This document shows positions 1-15,400 of a stretch of DNA of 64,000 bases, in pieces (position 1 is the stretch's first letter; each line of letters starts with the position of its first letter). Location of the stretch: contig QLIY01000009.1 of assembly GCA_003260075.1 (NCBI GenBank), forward strand, positions 239,747 through 303,746, given 5' to 3'. The position numbers and the translations under genes are program-made. The stretch comes from Phallusia mammillata (Eukaryota; Chordata; Ascidiacea; Phlebobranchia; Ascidiidae). Below the pieces are notes generated by a model, which was given only the letters and a program-made list of their open reading frames with translations, searched no databases and had not been told where the DNA came from.

Positions 1-3000
1 AATATTATTTCGCACCTATATTTACTGTTTTGCGACGCAATAATCGAGACAAATTGAAGGCGTCCCCTCCCAAACAAACACATTGATCGTAGAGGCGTAC
101 CAGCTCCTCGTAATCTGATTATCCTCGGTCGACGGGATAGCCGCCGTAAGCACGCCGACAATTGAATTTGTTAAAAACACGTTAAAGAGACCGTTTAGCG
201 AGTCCGGCAGCCGGGCGGAACGCGTTACGAGACGTGGTGGCGTGCAAATGTGATTCACAAAGGGGCGGAGCACCTTCCCAAATCTGCAAGTGGTTTCCCT
301 TAGTAACGTGAGGGAAAACTTGGCATCCAAGTTGTTGTGATCCCCATGTTGCAATATTTACCCCAGTTGATAAACGTCTGGTCTAAAGGATCTTATATTT
401 GCAATTTTAACGGCTACGGGATAACAGATTGTTACAAACAGGATCCGAAAAGCCGTAAACAGATCAACGTGCACTTATCCTCAGAAAGTCTGTAATCATT
501 TGGACCATCAGGCCGAAAAACTATTACCTTGCCACTCAAAGTTCTCCCAAACAATCGGACTCGCAATTCGACGAAGCTCAAACGGTGCAGCGGTTCGTGC
601 TTGGTGACGCTTTTGCTTGGAACTCGTGTAATTAGATTTCGGTCGTCACGTGTCAGTGCGGGTGCCGTTCGAACTGCTTTGACGCACCAGTGACAAGTCG
701 TTATGGGAAAATGGTTTGGAGTTTTACGATGAGGGTGGCGGTTTTGATCGAGAGAAAAAACGCGCTCCGTTGACAAATAACATAAAATTTGGGGATAAAG
801 TTTAGATACGCCAGAGGGCGGTATTCAATTAATAACCAACATGTTTTCTAGCTCTATTGCACCAAAAGACTACAAGTTGTTGATTAAACGATGTAAAACC
901 AACTGTTTATCACTTTCGAGAAATTAACCACACTTTGAGGGAAAATGTAAACTATTTCAGTAAGTCTACTTCCATTTTAACATAATTATCGTAAGAAAGC
1001 GCAGGAAATCCTCACAGTCTCTATCACCCCAACAATAGGAATCCCTGATCTATGTGTACTTATATGGAGCAACAAATTGTGCGTTGGGCTTCCACATTGC
1101 AACAACAGATCAAGTATGAAGCCTTTAGCGTGCGGAGAAGTTGCCAATGCAGGATCATATAATCTGTACCCTCAGCACCTTGGACATCTCCCTGGTTCGA
1201 ATTATTACGCTTGGTCGGGCAGGCGTGAGCCGCAAACACGGTCTGAGGTGAAGAACTAACGCCGATGGATCTCGCCCATTCCAGGATTATGATAGAGCGC
1301 TTGTAATAGACGAAACCACGAAAAGATTGAAACCGTTGAGCTTAGCGTAAAGCGACTCGATCGTACTACCGCGTTTATAAATAGCTGCTTGCGTCACCTA
1401 TTATCGTCGCGTATAAATCTGGTCTGGAGGAATTGCTCGGTTCGTATAAGGGACGTAATGCTGAAAAACCACTTTCCGATATTTGGATGATAAAAATTCA
1501 GCCAAGTTTGCTGGTAGCGTCGCGTGAACTAACATCGTGAAATAAATTGGTCAAAGATTTGCGACCCAATTTTTGTGACTCAATGATTTTTGTTTTTGTT
1601 TTGGTGATTTTAAACTTAACGTAACATAAGATACACGGAGTTGCATCAAATCCATCTAGTTTGCTACCTATTTTGAAAGTTAGATCTTACAGCCATTGGC
1701 CATATCGAGAACAACACATTACCAAAGCGGGATTGTAACAATTCAACCTGAAAGCTTATAATGTTTACTGGCACTTGGTTAACGACCGTAAATGTAAAGC
1801 GCAGTGCAAACATCAAGGTTAAACCTTTGAGTTTAAAAGGTTAATACACACCATAGCTACGAAGGCATTAGCTAATCACCTTTTAATGTCAGCATGTCGA
1901 AAACTAAAGTGATTTATGTGAGAAAAAATGTAAAATTCGGCTACCGAAGTGATGTTGCTAAATTTGAAGCGCAAACATTCTGCCATATAGCTTCCCGAAA
2001 GGCTTTCTACCAACGACGCGGTTACGAGAAATAGGCGTCGTCATAAGGTTATCAGACCGGCCCATGTTCAATGTTGATCTAAAGTGAACGTCGGATGTGT
2101 GGGAGGGGGTAAACACGTGTATTGGGGAGCGTAAGAGTGTGCACGACCTAATGGATGTTCGATTTTCGACAACACAAGTACTTGGCCATGGTCAATGCTG
2201 CTGTTATCGAAACAAGGTTCTCTTCAAGCTATAAAACACGATTTCTACATAAACCGATTCCGTTCAAACATCAATTGGTTTACGCTAATGGGAACAAGTC
2301 CGGCTACAATATTGAGAAGTGCAAACAAATCTTTACTGCGCCATTAAGTCGAGACGAGTTCAATGCTGGGTTTATAAAACGGGCAGATACGTATATGAAG
2401 GTTCGTAATAAAACGTACGTCAAAGCTTATTGACGTTTGCTGGTTCAAGATCAAAGCAGGGTCGTTTTTTGTTAAAAGTCATCCGTGCCCTTTTGTGCAT
2501 TTCTGTAAGTTTGACCTTACAGGCAAGGTCAGTGGTAGTTTACGACACCTGTACAAAGAATCCCACAAATACCGGGATATAGCAGCGAAACGCAACTCCA
2601 TAGTTTCTGAACACGTAATACGCCAGCCAGGCAAACAAGTGCTATCTTGTTTAACGAGACCCAATACACATCCGGATTGGGCTCCGGCTCAAACCACTTT
2701 TGCCGGTAAAACGGTAGCTGCGCCCAAGATAACACCGCTGTTTGAAAAGACGAAAGTGGAGGAGGGGTAAAGGGCGAAAGAGAAGGTGCCATTCGCAGTG
2801 CCAGTGCCGTGAATGATGTTGCTTTTAATATTGCCAAGATCCAAGGCCCACTATTACTTTCATTCGGGATTGTTATCGGGGAAGACTTCGTTGAAAATCA
2901 CCGCAAAGTCTAATTAGACTCTTACTTCAAAGGGCCATATTTAACGCTTGATCATCTGTCTATTTCGGAGCATGTTGATTGGGTTCAATCGGTCGTTAAC

Positions 3001-3719
3001 TGTACATCTCACCCCCTTAATGTGAGCGCAAAACAATGGACCCATTGAAATACATGTTTTGTGAAATGCTAAGGCGGTAGTTAATTATCAGGCTCTAGAT
3101 TTGAAACAGTATCGATTTAGGTGGTTTTCTATAACAAAACTATTTGATAGCTATCAGTTGCGCTCTGAATAAACGAGACTGAATTCAAAACTTTGTCAAC
3201 AATTATTCACATCCCCAAAACGGCTGCGTCAATCAACATTGCCCTATAGCTTATCAAGTTTGGAGGGATGCCAAATATCTTTAGGAAACAAAGGATCAAT
3301 GGAGGATTCGGGGTGTGTACATTTGGCGCCCAAAACGATAACTCTTCGGCCCATTCAATACGATACAGATAATAAAGTGGACACTATCTGGGTGAAGTAA
3401 CAGGGTGCTGAATGCCGGGGTGTGATGAGGTGCAGCCATTTGATGTCGTCAGCAGCGAAGCGTGCGCACTCAGCAGTGATAACGTTAAGTGTTGGTTGAG
3501 TGTAGTTTGTCGTATCAATTGTGTTTATCGACGATACACGAGCGTTTACCCGCCGCTGACCGCAAGTCATTTGCGTTTTCGTCGAATTTGCAAATTTCGC
3601 GCCCCTTTACCTTAACTGGTCGGAAAAACAACTCTGGCTAATTTTGGACAAGAATACTGTACATCGTTGTGCACCGACGGTACAAAGTTCGCGGAGGTAA
3701 TCTATAAACGTTATCTAAC
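1..3719. other. No gene recognised (left flank, probable FREM intron or downstream exons)
   Basis: No frame here shows CSPG or Calx-beta character, and short open frames on both strands lack splice context or recognisable motifs. Because the FREM-like gene is unfinished at 3720, this stretch is either its next intron or contains short exons I could not identify. Confidence 0.4.
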
Positions 3720-6700
3720 CTTCATCTTTGACGGTGAAGGTGAAGCTATCGCTCGACGCGTTGCTTGTTGGATTAAGGATGTAGTAGATCTTCATGTTGT
3801 CGATATCACCTGAAATCAATAGAAATACGTTACAAGGATAGTAAGGTGCAACAGTGTTGCCAACCAAACTTGCAATCATTTCTCATTTTGATTTAGATCA
3901 CGTCGTTTGCAACCCGTACAGCGTAAAACGATACTTGGGGCGGCATGCGCCAACGTACACATTTGCTTTGCAAATATGCGCTGCACTTCAGTGTACACAG
4001 AGACTGACATGTTGGATCCATAGGTTGCGCATAAATCACTGCACCACGATGGGAAAACGCAAGCGCGGGTCGTCTAGCTAGAGACGCGCAAGGATTACCA
4101 ACACAAACCGATCGAAAACGGTTGTGTAAAGGCTCACTGTCATTTGCTGCCCGTTGCACGGTCTGCGGCAACAGTAAATTGGACAAAGAGGCACCGACAA
4201 CAAGCTAGTCGTTTGTCAACAGATATAAATGAACGCAAACCGTCATGCAAGTCTTTGTTGTGGGGACGTTTGCCAAGATGGATGGCGAGTAATTTTGCTT
4301 ATTTTCAGCGCTTATCTTCATGTACACATTCTAGGCAAAATGAGCCGCCTGTACAACACCTTACCACAGGTCTACAAACACTGAACGGAAAGTCGAAATT
4401 ATATTAACTGAAGTAATTTAATGCAACGCTTCCAAAATCATAGGTCAACAGGAGAATAAACATTTCATGGAGGCAATATCTCATCCATCTCAATTTCTTT
4501 TCGTAATATAGGGTGCATTTAATCGCATTGGCTCTTGTTGGGGGCTTTGTGCACACGTGTGGCAACTCTGCCGGTAGCTTAATTAGGATACAGCACGTGC
4601 CGAAATTAGGAAAACGACCTTAGGACTCGCACGCAAAAAGATAGGCGTCGACGATGATCACGTGAAACCTCGCGTAGGCACGCTATGCTTGTTTGATCAC
4701 GGCGGCTCAAGTCAATAGGCGCACAAGCACTGTCATTCCAGTTGGACGTAGATAAATGCAGTAAAGGCGCGATGCGACCTTCCTGTACATAAAAGAGCGG
4801 CCATCTCAGTGAGACGTTAATGGACCAGGCCCTTCTGAGGAAATATTTACGTAAAGCCGCTCGAATTAGTCACTGGAAGGCTTCTGTTGATATTAGTTCT
4901 TTGACACGCTGTGTTGTTTCAATAACGTTTGCAAGTACATAATTGTCGGGTACGATTACTACGTTGTACTGCTTTGTTGATATCGTAATCTTCAGTACGT
5001 GGAAGCACTTATGAATAACATGACTGACATCGCGTCAGTTTTATCATGCGAAAATCTGTCAAATTAGAAAATGTTTTGTCACTTTATGAACTTAGGTATC
5101 ATGGTGCACCAGTGCTATGTACAAAGTGCCAGTTCGAAAAAAATATTGTTCTTTTTTAACTGAAAGAGTGAATCAAGAGCGCGCAATAACTTTAAGGAAG
5201 GTACGTCTGCCCGGGGCATGGATTTATTGGCGGCAACTTTGTATTTCGCCAAAGATTTTTCCCACACTCCAGTAAACTGCGGTGGAAGTTCGAACGGGCA
5301 AAACGTTTTATAACGCGACGTGCAATCCACAACAAAGTATAATCTCGAACAGTTTTGACAGCACGCTGTCCTCGCCTTCCGCTTTAAGATTCTATGAAAA
5401 CATTTCCCTCGCATCTTGGAACTATGGATATGCACATAAACATGTTCCAAATCAAATTTATTTTATGTTTAATATCTTGCCTTGGCATTTAGTTTAATTC
5501 GTAGCTACAGTAGGACAGTATAAAAGTATATGGTCCGATGTACGATATTAGGATTGAAATGTTGAATTAACGCAAAAACAAATTGAGCAAAGATAAATTA
5601 AAATTCCTTTGATTAACCGTTATCGGTTTCGTCATCTAAGTTCTGGCTTGTTTCCAGGGCACAAGCTCATATTCTACCAGTACGGCAATCAATTACGGGT
5701 GAGAACGTCAGTTTCTTGGCACATCAACAGCCAGGTTTTTCGCGCTGATAAAAGTCGAAAAGAAACCCCTAGTTTTATGCAAAAATCTAAAACGCCTCAA
5801 ATACAATTTCGTTCGGACCGTTGTTTTTTGGTAACTTAAGTTAGTTGTTAAAGGGCACCAAGCTGTGCCAGTCAACATCTTTCTAAGTTCATTTAGAAAG
5901 TCCCTGCGTAGGCAATTATTTCGTTTCCTTGCTTTGATGCGCAACTTGCCGCCCCTGGGAGCACATTTCATCAAAAGGTCATTGGCATTTGCACCGTGCT
6001 CCCTGAACTTGTATGTCCTATTTCGAATGCCACAATGAACCAACAAAACCACTGAAAATGATTCCTGGGTAGTTTCGAGTCTATTGTGCTATAAAGGTGT
6101 GGTAATAACCTTGCCATGTGTAAATTACCTTCTACTGCCAAAAGTTATGCATCGAATCTGCGTAGACATAACTATAATCGTATGATCTGCCCTGTAATAC
6201 CCAGCGGAGGGATCGCCTTGTTGTGGGTCGTCCTAACCCGGAGTAAAACGCTTTAATGATATCAGACAGCGGCCGGGAGTAGTTGGTATATTTCGGAATC
6301 TATTCCCCATAGACTACATCCAGACACTGTCGGTTTGCCCTATAGAAAGAAACTTCCCCACCATAGCCATGCGCTAAAACTTGAACAACCTTGTTTTACC
6401 TTGAATAACCTTGTCCTATTTTACATCCCTAAAATAGTTGTACACAATACATCAAATAAGTGGATTCAATGGTTAGAACCATTTCTATACATATACCATT
6501 GTCGATTGCAAAACTCACCCTGACTGAATGTTTCCAAGGATGTGTTGGAATTGTCGATGTTAACCAAGCTGCCGTGTTCTGCAGGAATCGTGATGACATA
6601 AAGCAAATTGGTCACATTCGAATCTCGATCATCGGCACGCAGGTATTTCTTGGTAAACCGGAATCCGCGATCGCCACTGGGCAATGGAGAGACAGATGGA

Positions 6701-9700
6701 GCACCGCGATTCACCAGCATTTGAGGAACACCGTTATCAACTGGGACGATTTCAATGTCCATACGCTGCGGTTGGTCGGTTGCTGTTGTTCCCGGGAAGA
6801 CAAAAAAGTCTTCGTGGGTTCCATCAGTGACTGTAAATGAGAAGGAGTCCGCAACGGTTTCAGATCCGTCGTGAGAGTAACTGATGCGGTTTTCATGGAG
6901 ATCGTCCATGGTAAAGTCGCGCACCGGTGTCCTTTCGTTCATTAGGATCTTGCCATGAACTGGTACTTGAGTAATATGGAAGCGGATCTTGGGGTCAAGG
7001 GTGTCACGGTCTTCGGCTGCAGAAACAAAATACAACAACGATGACAGGATTTTCGTTCATACACTGATATTAAAAACGTAAATAGTCATGCAACAGATAG
7101 AGAGACACATAGCCTGTAAAATTATCCTTTGTAAATAGAGAGCTCAGAAAATCTTGCAATTCTTACACTGTTGAAAGTCAATTACCCGGAACATGCAATT
7201 AATAAGGTCACTTCAACCACTGACCTTTCAGCTCAAAGGGAGAGATAAGCTTGACCGATCCCTCCTTTACACGCAGCCTTGTGATAGTGACCACCGGTTT
7301 TTTGTTGTCCACGTCGGATATGGACACTCGGAATGTACGGTAGACGGGGTTGAAGCCATCGGTCACCTCAAACTCGAAGCTGTCCATCTTCACTTCGTCG
7401 CCACCAGTGTGAACGTATTGGATTTTGCTCCCTGTAAGTGAAGTAAGTCTTATTTACGTGAAAGAAAATGATTTAGGGATTACTGAGCACTGGCCATATT
7501 TTTTGTAGTAGATGTAAACAAGGGAGCTACATTGGAGTAAAACTTAGTACACAAATGAGACACTAACGTCATCGTCAAACACTCTATGCCAAATATCTGT
7601 GGTTGTGTTTGTGCTCACGTGCTCCAACCTTTGCTCAAATGAGTCATTTGATAAAGGGCATTAGAGTGTGTCGCCAGTCGGTCGATTTTGTATCAGCAAG
7701 AGGATTTGCAAAACAGCGCTATGTCGTCTTGTGCCTGTTGTTCGATTCACGCAGCGTCGTTTGTTCACTGACCGCTTGTGTGATTTAGGATTTACCGTCC
7801 GTTCGGCAATAGGCATTCCAAATCCCCAAACTAACATAGGCGCGCGTCCGGAGTGTTTAAACGACAGTAAAGTGGTGTCAGCGCCGGATCATTTGCCTTT
7901 TAGGCGCAATGGAGAAGCGGAACTTGGGTTTACGACGTGTAAACATTTCTATTTGGGTTAGTGGAACATGATTGAACACCTGCTGGTCGCAATATCCTAC
8001 GTCAAAATATGACGTCAGAAATAGAAAGTGTTATGTCACCCACCTGCCAGGTCGAGTTGGGTAAAGGTTGTGATCGGGACCCCGGGGTTGTCAGTCGACT
8101 CCAAATGACCCCGCGTGGGGGCACGAGCGATCGAAAATTCCAATGTCTCGTCGGCGCTGTTGATATCCGCGGTGCTTAGGATGTCTAAAAAAGTACAACA
8201 AATCACCTTAAGGTTACACCCCTTTAAAAATGGTTTCACACAAGTGAATTGGCATTTGGTTGGTTGTGTGATTGACAACGAAATTCTGTGTGGGCAGTAT
8301 GAAACTAAAAGTGCACATGACGTAATATCTGTTAACATGGTGTTGATCTGCTCTTCGACTTAATCGAAAAATGCGGTCGACGTTCATGGGTCTTGTGCCG
8401 AGCCGCTGCTTCAGCTACTCAACTTCACAGCGCCCACAAACATCATTCACCTGTGGTAAGGGTCGCGCGGTCTCCCTCCTTCAGCGTCACTCCCTTGTTG
8501 ATGACATCGGGGAAGTGCATGTCGAGGTAGGCTACGCTGACGTAGAAGTAGCGATCGATGAGAGGGTTAAATCCATCGGTGACGTCAAACTTGATCAAGT
8601 CGCTAACGCCCTCCTGACCTGCAATGGAAGACATCAGGCATTTGAGACAGTTTCAAAACGTTGCGGCGATTCTGAGTTCGAGTGGACTCTCACAGCATTG
8701 TTCGTTGTACGGAAATATTCGATACATGTAACGATTTGGGCACTCGTTTGTTTCAAAGCGTTCAAAACCTCAATATGGTGTCAAATTTTCACACCAAAGT
8801 GATTGTTAGTCAGTTGAATCAATACCACCACAAGTGATACTTTTGTACGTGTACGCATTTAAAATGCAACCAATCTCGAAAAACACCCAGCACAGCGTTT
8901 GGGGATGACTTGTACTTTTCCTAAAGCTGTTCAGTTGAAGAAATGCGCTTTCAGCACATTGTCCGGAAGTTTGCACGCATTAACAGGATCGATAGCTAAT
9001 ATGACACAAAGTTAGATAAATAGGAGTAACTTTACGCAGGAAACGTTAAAGGTGTCGTAGCGCTTACTGACATGACCAGCAACCCGTGAAATTTAAATGC
9101 ACAATGCGCTCTATTGATAAAAGTTTCAACAGCATCGCTCTTGGCGGGCTGAGTGACAAACATGGCACGTAAATCGATGCTGCAGGCGATAATGGACATA
9201 GAAGGCCAAAATCGTTATCCATTGGGAAAACATATTTTTATGAATTTAACATATTGCAATGAATTTGATGTAATCCACCTTATATTGCACATCACAATCG
9301 TCGTGGTAAAAATCCTCCTTTGTCGTGGGGAAATACGGGTTTGTTTATGTTTGCGTATTTGTTGGCCAACAACAACATTATATGTGCAGAATTCCTGCAA
9401 CTGGAACAAAATTACTCAGGCGATTTAGCCTCACAGGCGCTGAAAACAATCTGTAAGGATTGGTGAGTACAGGAAAAGGTCAAATATTCGCAGCAGGGCG
9501 GATTAGGAAAACAAACAGACCCGCGGCCACTGATCAGCACCAGGCGCTCAACCTGCTGGATGTTCGTGACCAACTGCTTGGCTCCTGGCCTAAGCGGTTG
9601 TGGGCAATCAGTCAAAGACATGAAGTTAAGAAAGGGTAAGCGACTGGTCGACAACAGCACGCGACCCGGTTCATCACAGGACCCAATTTAGATGCTACCT

Positions 9701-11619
9701 TTGTTATTAGCGGGGCTACACCACAAAGAACGAGAAGCTTCAATTAACGCTTTCGTTCGCGTGTGGCGAACAAGAGAGCTGACTGTCGGTCGCTAATCTT
9801 CCCGCCTCTGTTTACAAACGGGCAAGCCATCTCGTGTAACCAAGCACCGTGTGAAGTTGCAACGTTGCGCTGTGTCTTGCACTGCAGAGCCACAAAAGAC
9901 GCGCTTTGCCGACCATTGCCACATGATCGTAAACGCCACAAATATGTAAACACGATATAACAAGCAATGGGTTTTGTAGCTGTTTTTAGCGGCTTAAAAT
10001 ATGTTTTAAGTTGATATAAGTATCCGTGCGTGTGTGGTTTTCAAAACTTTTACATCAAATGAACCTGCATGTAGTTTGCAACTTATATTAAAAGCAAAAA
10101 CCGGATTAAATACCATTTTCGTAGTTTTCGAACAGAAGCGAATGTACTAATGCTTTATGATTATCCAGTAATATAGAACAACGTTTTTATCAGCGATGTG
10201 GGAGAAAAGTAACGGGGAAATCCACACGCTTTCTCGGGGTTAAGACCCCTAGTTTTAGGGGCTGAGATAATATTTCTACTCCCTATCCCGATGAGCCTTG
10301 AACGCTAATCGGCACGCTACGCCCTGTCACCGAAACACTATCTTTTGATCCCATGTAATTGCAAAAGGGCTGGCGATTTGACCGATTCCTGTATCCACGG
10401 AAAAATCAGCCACCTGCTTGCAACGTAAGGTAAAACCACAATATAAGCATTCCGAGCAATCCGGAGAGGATTAAACCGCATTATGTTCCGCAACTTTTGC
10501 ATTAAAGCATGCGGACTTGGCAGAAATAGCCACTACTGTTGGCTTAATCGATGTCATTTGAAATCGTAGAGGTTTGAAAGCTATGGCAAAAATATTAACC
10601 CCAAAGAAGTGAATACCTATGGTTTCAAGTGTGGCTTTATTTATGTATATTGTGTTGCACCACACAAACGAAGGTATAATACCAAGGACGCGTTCCCAGG
10701 GAATTATTTCAAATTAAAGCAACAAGCAACGTAAATTCCACGCCGAATCGGCTACAAAGTTGCTCGGTACCAAGCGGGATCGCATTTTGCAGGAGAGTTT
10801 GGTAAACACTTCAAATCAATCGGTATGTGTTTTTGAGCGTGGGGTGAACAACGGGCAACGGAGCGAGGCCACTTTCTCTACAAGGGGCGCGTAGAGAAGT
10901 TCAAAGAGGCCCAACTTCGCAGGGCCACGGCTCGGTAACTTGATATCCCTCACCCAGCATCGATTTACCGCTGTGTGTTCTGTGTAATCTATGATCACAA
11001 GTCAACGCGGGGACGTCGAAAGGGTTTTAACGCCTACCGACTAGCATTGTTTCGATCTCGTAAAAGGCGAAAAGTAAATTCTCGAGTGTCAAATTTTAAT
11101 TCGAGATCGCGTGCGTGCAGATCGTCCGTGCCTTTAAAGAAGTCCTTCAAATCCAACACCGGAGCGTTTGCAGATGTTGCAATAGAGCGTGGATATTCTG
11201 ATTAGCTGTTAAGGCCGTGTGAAAACCTTTGGCCATGTAAACAGTCTTCTCAGAGTTTAAACCCTGAAAAGGGCGAATCCGTAATGTATCAAGTGCGTGC
11301 AGCTAAACATTCCCAGCTTTGTTGCCTACAACAGTGGAAACCGTCGCTATTGACGATAGAACGCGCGCCTGCGGTGGCATTTACAGGCAATATATGTATT
11401 GAAAATACCAGGTGAATTGCCGCGCCCAAGTTTCCCTCTATACTTCATATTACGCCCACGCTACCAAAGTGCCACTATGCCCGAACAGGTTAAATATATA
11501 AAGCCACCGTATCAATATTTGCTTAGGATTGGTGTATTTAAAGCCGCGATTTTGCGGCAACAAAACGAAGACAGACATACGGGATCACGAACACGCGGTC
11601 CTTGTGCGACACTGATATA

Positions 11620-11717
<98 letters not shown>

Positions 11718-12232
11718 ATTCTCGGCGTTCCCGCCCTTCTGCATTAATCACGTCGCTGAAGGATATTCGGTTTGTGTATGACCGCAAATACTACATTTGG
11801 CACGTCACGGTGACAACGCTTCAAGTTGTGACAGCAAAACCATTAGGTAATGTACGAAAAACCATTGGACTTTTAATACCAGAACTTTCAACTATTTGTA
11901 GGGTCGAAATCTTGTTAACTTTCCCTTTAAAGAAGCATTTCGCTATTATGCTTCACGCAAAGATATAAATTAGCTGCAGAAATTTTAGCATTATATTGGT
12001 TTCATACCTGTATGCGTGTACGTCAATCTGTTGTTGTCAATATCATCCTGGGTGAAATTATCTCCAACTCGGACGATGCGAGAAAAACCGCTTCCATCAG
12101 TCACATTCAGTTCGCCGTGTTGTGGTCCAAATGTAATCACGTAAAGAAGAGTCCTATCTTCGGAATCCAAATCTGTCGCCTGACCAACAAAAAATATAAT
12201 TCAATAATACATACATCTTATATTATACACCG

Positions 12233-12302
<70 letters not shown>

Positions 12303-12413
12303 TTTTCAATTATGTTTGATTGTGATGTAGAAACGGCGCAAAGGCATCTTATATTATACACCGCGGATTGTTTTAAAAATTAGGCCCTGGAATCCGGGAA
12401 TAGATGGTTATTC

Positions 12414-12467
<54 letters not shown>

Positions 12468-15400
12468 GTTTTAAAAATTAGGCCCTGGATTCCGGGAATA
12501 GATGGTTATTCTTTGCAGACCGCAATTAAATTTAGCTCATAAATTGGCATTCTTTGTTTTCACGTTTTATGTCCATATTTAACATACAGGGGTGTGTGAC
12601 GGTATTGTGGAACCACCAAGTCCAGGTGCTGCCAAGTAACGCAAAGTGCCAATCGTGGAACGCTTTCATTGTCACTCGGTGAGTCGGAATGCGAAAGGAA
12701 AACACAAAAATAACGATCGATTCACGTGACGAAAATAACCGAAGCCCCTTGTGACGTGACAGGAATCGCAAGTTATTATAATGGTGTTTTAAAATCACAA
12801 GGACCACGAATACATAAAAAAAACGCGTCGGCAGTTAATTGGACGTTTGTCCGTGTAGCACCGAACAATTTGTAATGATTTTGAAGATATTTTTCAAATA
12901 GATAACATCGTTCCAACTCGGCATAGCACCAACATGGACTTATGGGTACAAGCATTTGAAAAAGTTTTTTCGTTGTTCAGTAAATAGCAGGCAAAATGTC
13001 AGTGGAATCGCATGCAAAAGCGTGATACCTGGGCTTGGGAGAGGTGGTAACAATTAACGTGGCGTCGTGGTGACTTCGCTAACGCCCGCAAGGCGACAAT
13101 ATGCAAAGAGCAACACGCCAAAGCACACAACAATTTGGCGGCATGTGCCATCGTTTTAAGTAATTTCAATACCTTTCACCCTCGTCAATGGGCCTATTTA
13201 TCGTTGTAGTAGATCAACAAAAGCCTACCGGGCGTCTGGAGAAAGAGCTGGCTATAAATAGTAGTGAAATTCGAAGCCTATTTGTTTCTTTCGCTTGGAC
13301 TCGCACTACGGCATGACCCAGCGACTGTGGGTGTTTACAATGGGGTTGCTTAGCAATATCGTGCGAGGTTTTACGTTGGTCTTTACCTTAGGACGGTTAA
13401 GAAACGTGGCAATTGAATATGCGTGGGTGTATTATACGCACTTGCGAAACTTTAAACGGTTTGTAGTGGGCAAAATAAAGCCAAAACGTCTGATGCATGA
13501 TGAAATTTAAGATCTGTAAGGAATACGGAATCGAGCCAAACAGTAAGTGCGACACTTTACTTCCGTCGGGCTTTAGGCCTACATACCAGCGAGCACAACA
13601 ATATGTAATTCCAGTTAATCCCTGGCCGTCTCGACACCACACGATGTGACGCCAGCAGTGCCAATCAAACCGATTCCCCGCGATCTCCATTGTGACGTTT
13701 CTATTGCCTCTGTACCGTTACATTGCCGAGTTTCGAAAGAGAGCTTTGTTATTCAGGTGAATAGTAGAACATAAGCACCTTCGCCCTAACAGCGCTAGGT
13801 CGAAAGGGTTCGCGCCTTGTATGTGCGCTTTGAGTGGTTTCTCTCCCCATTAGAGCGAAGTCACTCGCAATTAGCGCAAGAGCATCGGCTCACGTGGTCG
13901 CATTTGCATTTGCGCTAAATTTGCTCGCGAGTTTGTGACGCGTTAATTTTGTAAACCGCCAGGTCGCGCGTCTATGCACGTGACCCATAAGGAATAAAGC
14001 TCCATTAGAGTGACACGAAGCGGGAAATTCGGTGGAACGCGCGCTGTTGACTTTGGCTGACAGCTACAAGTCCTCATGAAATAGTGGCGCGAAATATGCC
14101 GTCAACTTTATCAAGTACTGGCGGCGGAAACAGAGTGGAATGTTTAGGACGGCAGGCACGGGTCGGACAGGTGACGTGCGTTTGGGTTGAGTTTTCTGTC
14201 GCTGAGGAAACCAAAGACGAGAAAATAGTGACAACTATACTTGACATTTAGAACCACAATGCCCAACTTGACAGACCGGAAATTATGTACAGGTTTGTTA
14301 CATCGAAATACATTTTACACGAAACCAAATTTCATACGTATCAAACAGAACGTATCACAAAACACATTCTTATCGAAGTCTCACTACAATAACAAGAAAT
14401 TAGGCAGTCAACGGTTTGGGTCAAACAAACTAAAAACAAACAAACCAATCTTAATAATAGTGGTAACAATTTTTGGTTTGCATTAACTTATTTCAGTTTT
14501 TTATTTGCTCAACATGAAAACTGACCTTCAATGCATCGTTGCCGATGATCACCGTTTCCGAGATCTCGACATCAATTCCGTTATTGATGGTCATGCGAGG
14601 TGTTTCGTCGTCGACTGGGATAACTGTGATGGGGATAATCTGCGATACTTCGTGCTCCCCATCGCTAACCGTTACCTCAAACTTATCTTCAGTCGTCTCC
14701 GTGTCGTCGTGCTGGTAAATAATTTCAGAACCGGTTGCCACGTCCCGCAGTGAGAAGCTTGAAATGGGAATGGGGTTGCCTTCCACCTGAAGACAGAAGG
14801 ATCGATTTGTTAAGCCAAGGCGCTGAAACGCGGTTGCACCTCCCCTGCGTTGAGGCATTGCCCCGTCGGAAGGAGGTTTTTGTCCCGCCTGCTGCAAAGA
14901 ATATCGTCGCTAGCTCGCGTTGGCGGACAAAAGCACCGGTTCGGGAAGTCAACAGTGCGTGATGCCGCACCGGAGAAAACGTGTCATCGTAGCTATTAAT
15001 ACCCAGTGGTTTATGTTCAAGATCTGACAGTGAGTTATGATTTCTGCACAGACAGACTCGATTCAATAAGTACGCTCTGCACTAAAAATGGTATTTTCCA
15101 ACCAGGGTTGATAGTGAGATCGTTAATCTTAAAAAGCGTAACACCCAACACGTACAATGTCGAGCGAACGTGAACATATTACGTGGCAGTGTTACGTACG
15201 TTTCGAAGGAATACGCCGTTTCTCGGAGCGTCGGTGATGGTGAAAATAAGTTCGTCTTCAGGGACATCATCGTCTTCTGCGTAGAGCTTGGGAAGATCGA
15301 CAACAAGCGCTCCACCTTCCTCAACCACAAATTCCGTAAAGAACAGACGGGGCGTTTCGTCGTTTACTACAAATTACACGAATATGTTAAATCTACAACA

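Noticed and set aside
6466..6840. Plus-strand open frames over FREM-like exons
   Set aside because: They are antisense shadows of the exon at 6519-7016.
10980..11205. Minus-strand frame reading [18 protein letters not shown], resembling a cadherin or CSPG start
   Set aside because: Exons 14 and 15 of the FREM-like gene join in phase and sense without it, and it lacks the rest of a repeat and a good donor.
11717..11775. Possible FREM exon fragment (GGNAENS) next to the 97-base G run
   Set aside because: The only acceptors give the wrong phase for the preceding exon, and skipping it yields a perfect join.
11512..11787. Long polyproline or polyglycine reading frames
   Set aside because: They exist only because the frame crosses a G run and have no splice or homology support.
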